Positions 63,932 to 64,000 of a DNA stretch of 64,000 bases are shown here, piece after piece. The stretch is taken from the NCBI GenBank assembly GCA_038318385.1, contig JBBQCD010000009.1, positions 1 through 64,000 of the forward strand, given 5' to 3'. Made by a program: the position numbers and the translations under genes. The notes under the pieces are model-generated. The model did no database searches and was not told where the DNA came from. It saw only the letters and a list, made by a program, of their open reading frames with translations. How positions within the stretch are numbered: the stretch's first letter is position 1; each line of letters begins with the position of its first letter. Source of the DNA: Schlegelella_A sp038318385 (GTDB lineage: Bacteria; Pseudomonadota; Gammaproteobacteria; Burkholderiales; Burkholderiaceae_C).

Positions 63932-64000
63932 CGGAGATGGAGCGCGGTGGCGTTTCCGGAGGCCGGATCGGGTTCGATGCGTTGCCAGCCGCCGCCGAGT
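63928..64000 (-). CDS. Outer-membrane efflux factor (NodT/TolC type), C-terminal end only
   Basis: Read from the window edge on the minus strand, the last codons are LGGGWQRIEPDPASGNATAL and HLR before a TGA at 63928-63930. The LGGGW ending is the usual C-terminal signature of NodT-type outer-membrane factors, and the stop overlaps the adaptor start. So the operon order is outer-membrane factor, adaptor, pump. Confidence 0.75.
   Translation of the reverse strand, partial: LGGGWQRIEPDPASGNATALHLR

Overview
The window joins two kinds of DNA. Bases 1 to about 14971 are a mobile-element cargo region. It has lower GC and looser codon use than what follows, and many of its genes are unfamiliar. 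From about 14972 to 64000 the DNA is compact, GC-rich chromosome. The housekeeping content there (parC, parE, dapA, bamC, slyD-type isomerase, dut, coaBC, alaS) and the arrangement point to a betaproteobacterium, most likely of the order Burkholderiales. That is an inference from gene content and style; no rRNA is present.

Mobile region. An N-terminally truncated Tn7-type transposase (tnsB remnant), tnsC and a tniQ/tnsD-type gene lie in order at 736-4857. Cargo follows: a 66-aa ORF, a 341-aa protein ending in an IS5-type DNA-binding domain, a low-molecular-weight tyrosine-phosphatase-like protein, a 155-aa unknown, a FAD/NAD(P)-binding protein, and a second short IS5-type domain protein. The cargo ends with an anti-phage CBASS locus at 9625-14777. 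That locus has a divergent WYL regulator (CapW-like), two small genes, a CD-NTase, an E2-like protein, a four-helix membrane effector (S-4TM) and a second, different CD-NTase. The element ends at about 14971 in Tn7-type TnsB-binding repeats, inside comEC. Only the N-terminal part of ComEC survives (to 15712), so competence DNA uptake is probably lost.

Chromosome, 15.7-25.6 kb: ridA-like and dsbB, parC, a small ORF, then a leftward group of parE, a GNAT, an AMP-dependent acyl-CoA ligase broken by a 10-bp tandem duplication, a DapA-like lyase and a DUF2242-type lipoprotein. 25.7-38.5 kb: a giant cyclic beta-1,2-glucan synthase (NdvB type), a methyltransferase, dapA, bamC, an MBL-fold hydrolase and a small lipoprotein with its terminator. 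38.5-48.2 kb: a RoxA-like oxygenase, a SlyD-like isomerase, an RND pump with its adaptor, dut, coaBC and a Tat-exported transglutaminase-like protein. 48.3-52.0 kb: an ECF sigma/anti-sigma pair (SigF-NrsF type) faces a bufferin (copper-binding peptide) operon, with matching ECF promoters on both strands. 52.0-64 kb: a TlpA-like redoxin, egtD, a GNAT, alaS, an aldehyde dehydrogenase, a degenerate GGDEF protein and a second tripartite RND efflux operon that runs off the right edge.

The most unusual feature is the composite CBASS locus, in which two cyclases share one E2 and one pore-type effector. It sits at the end of an apparently immobilised Tn7-like element lodged in a competence gene.
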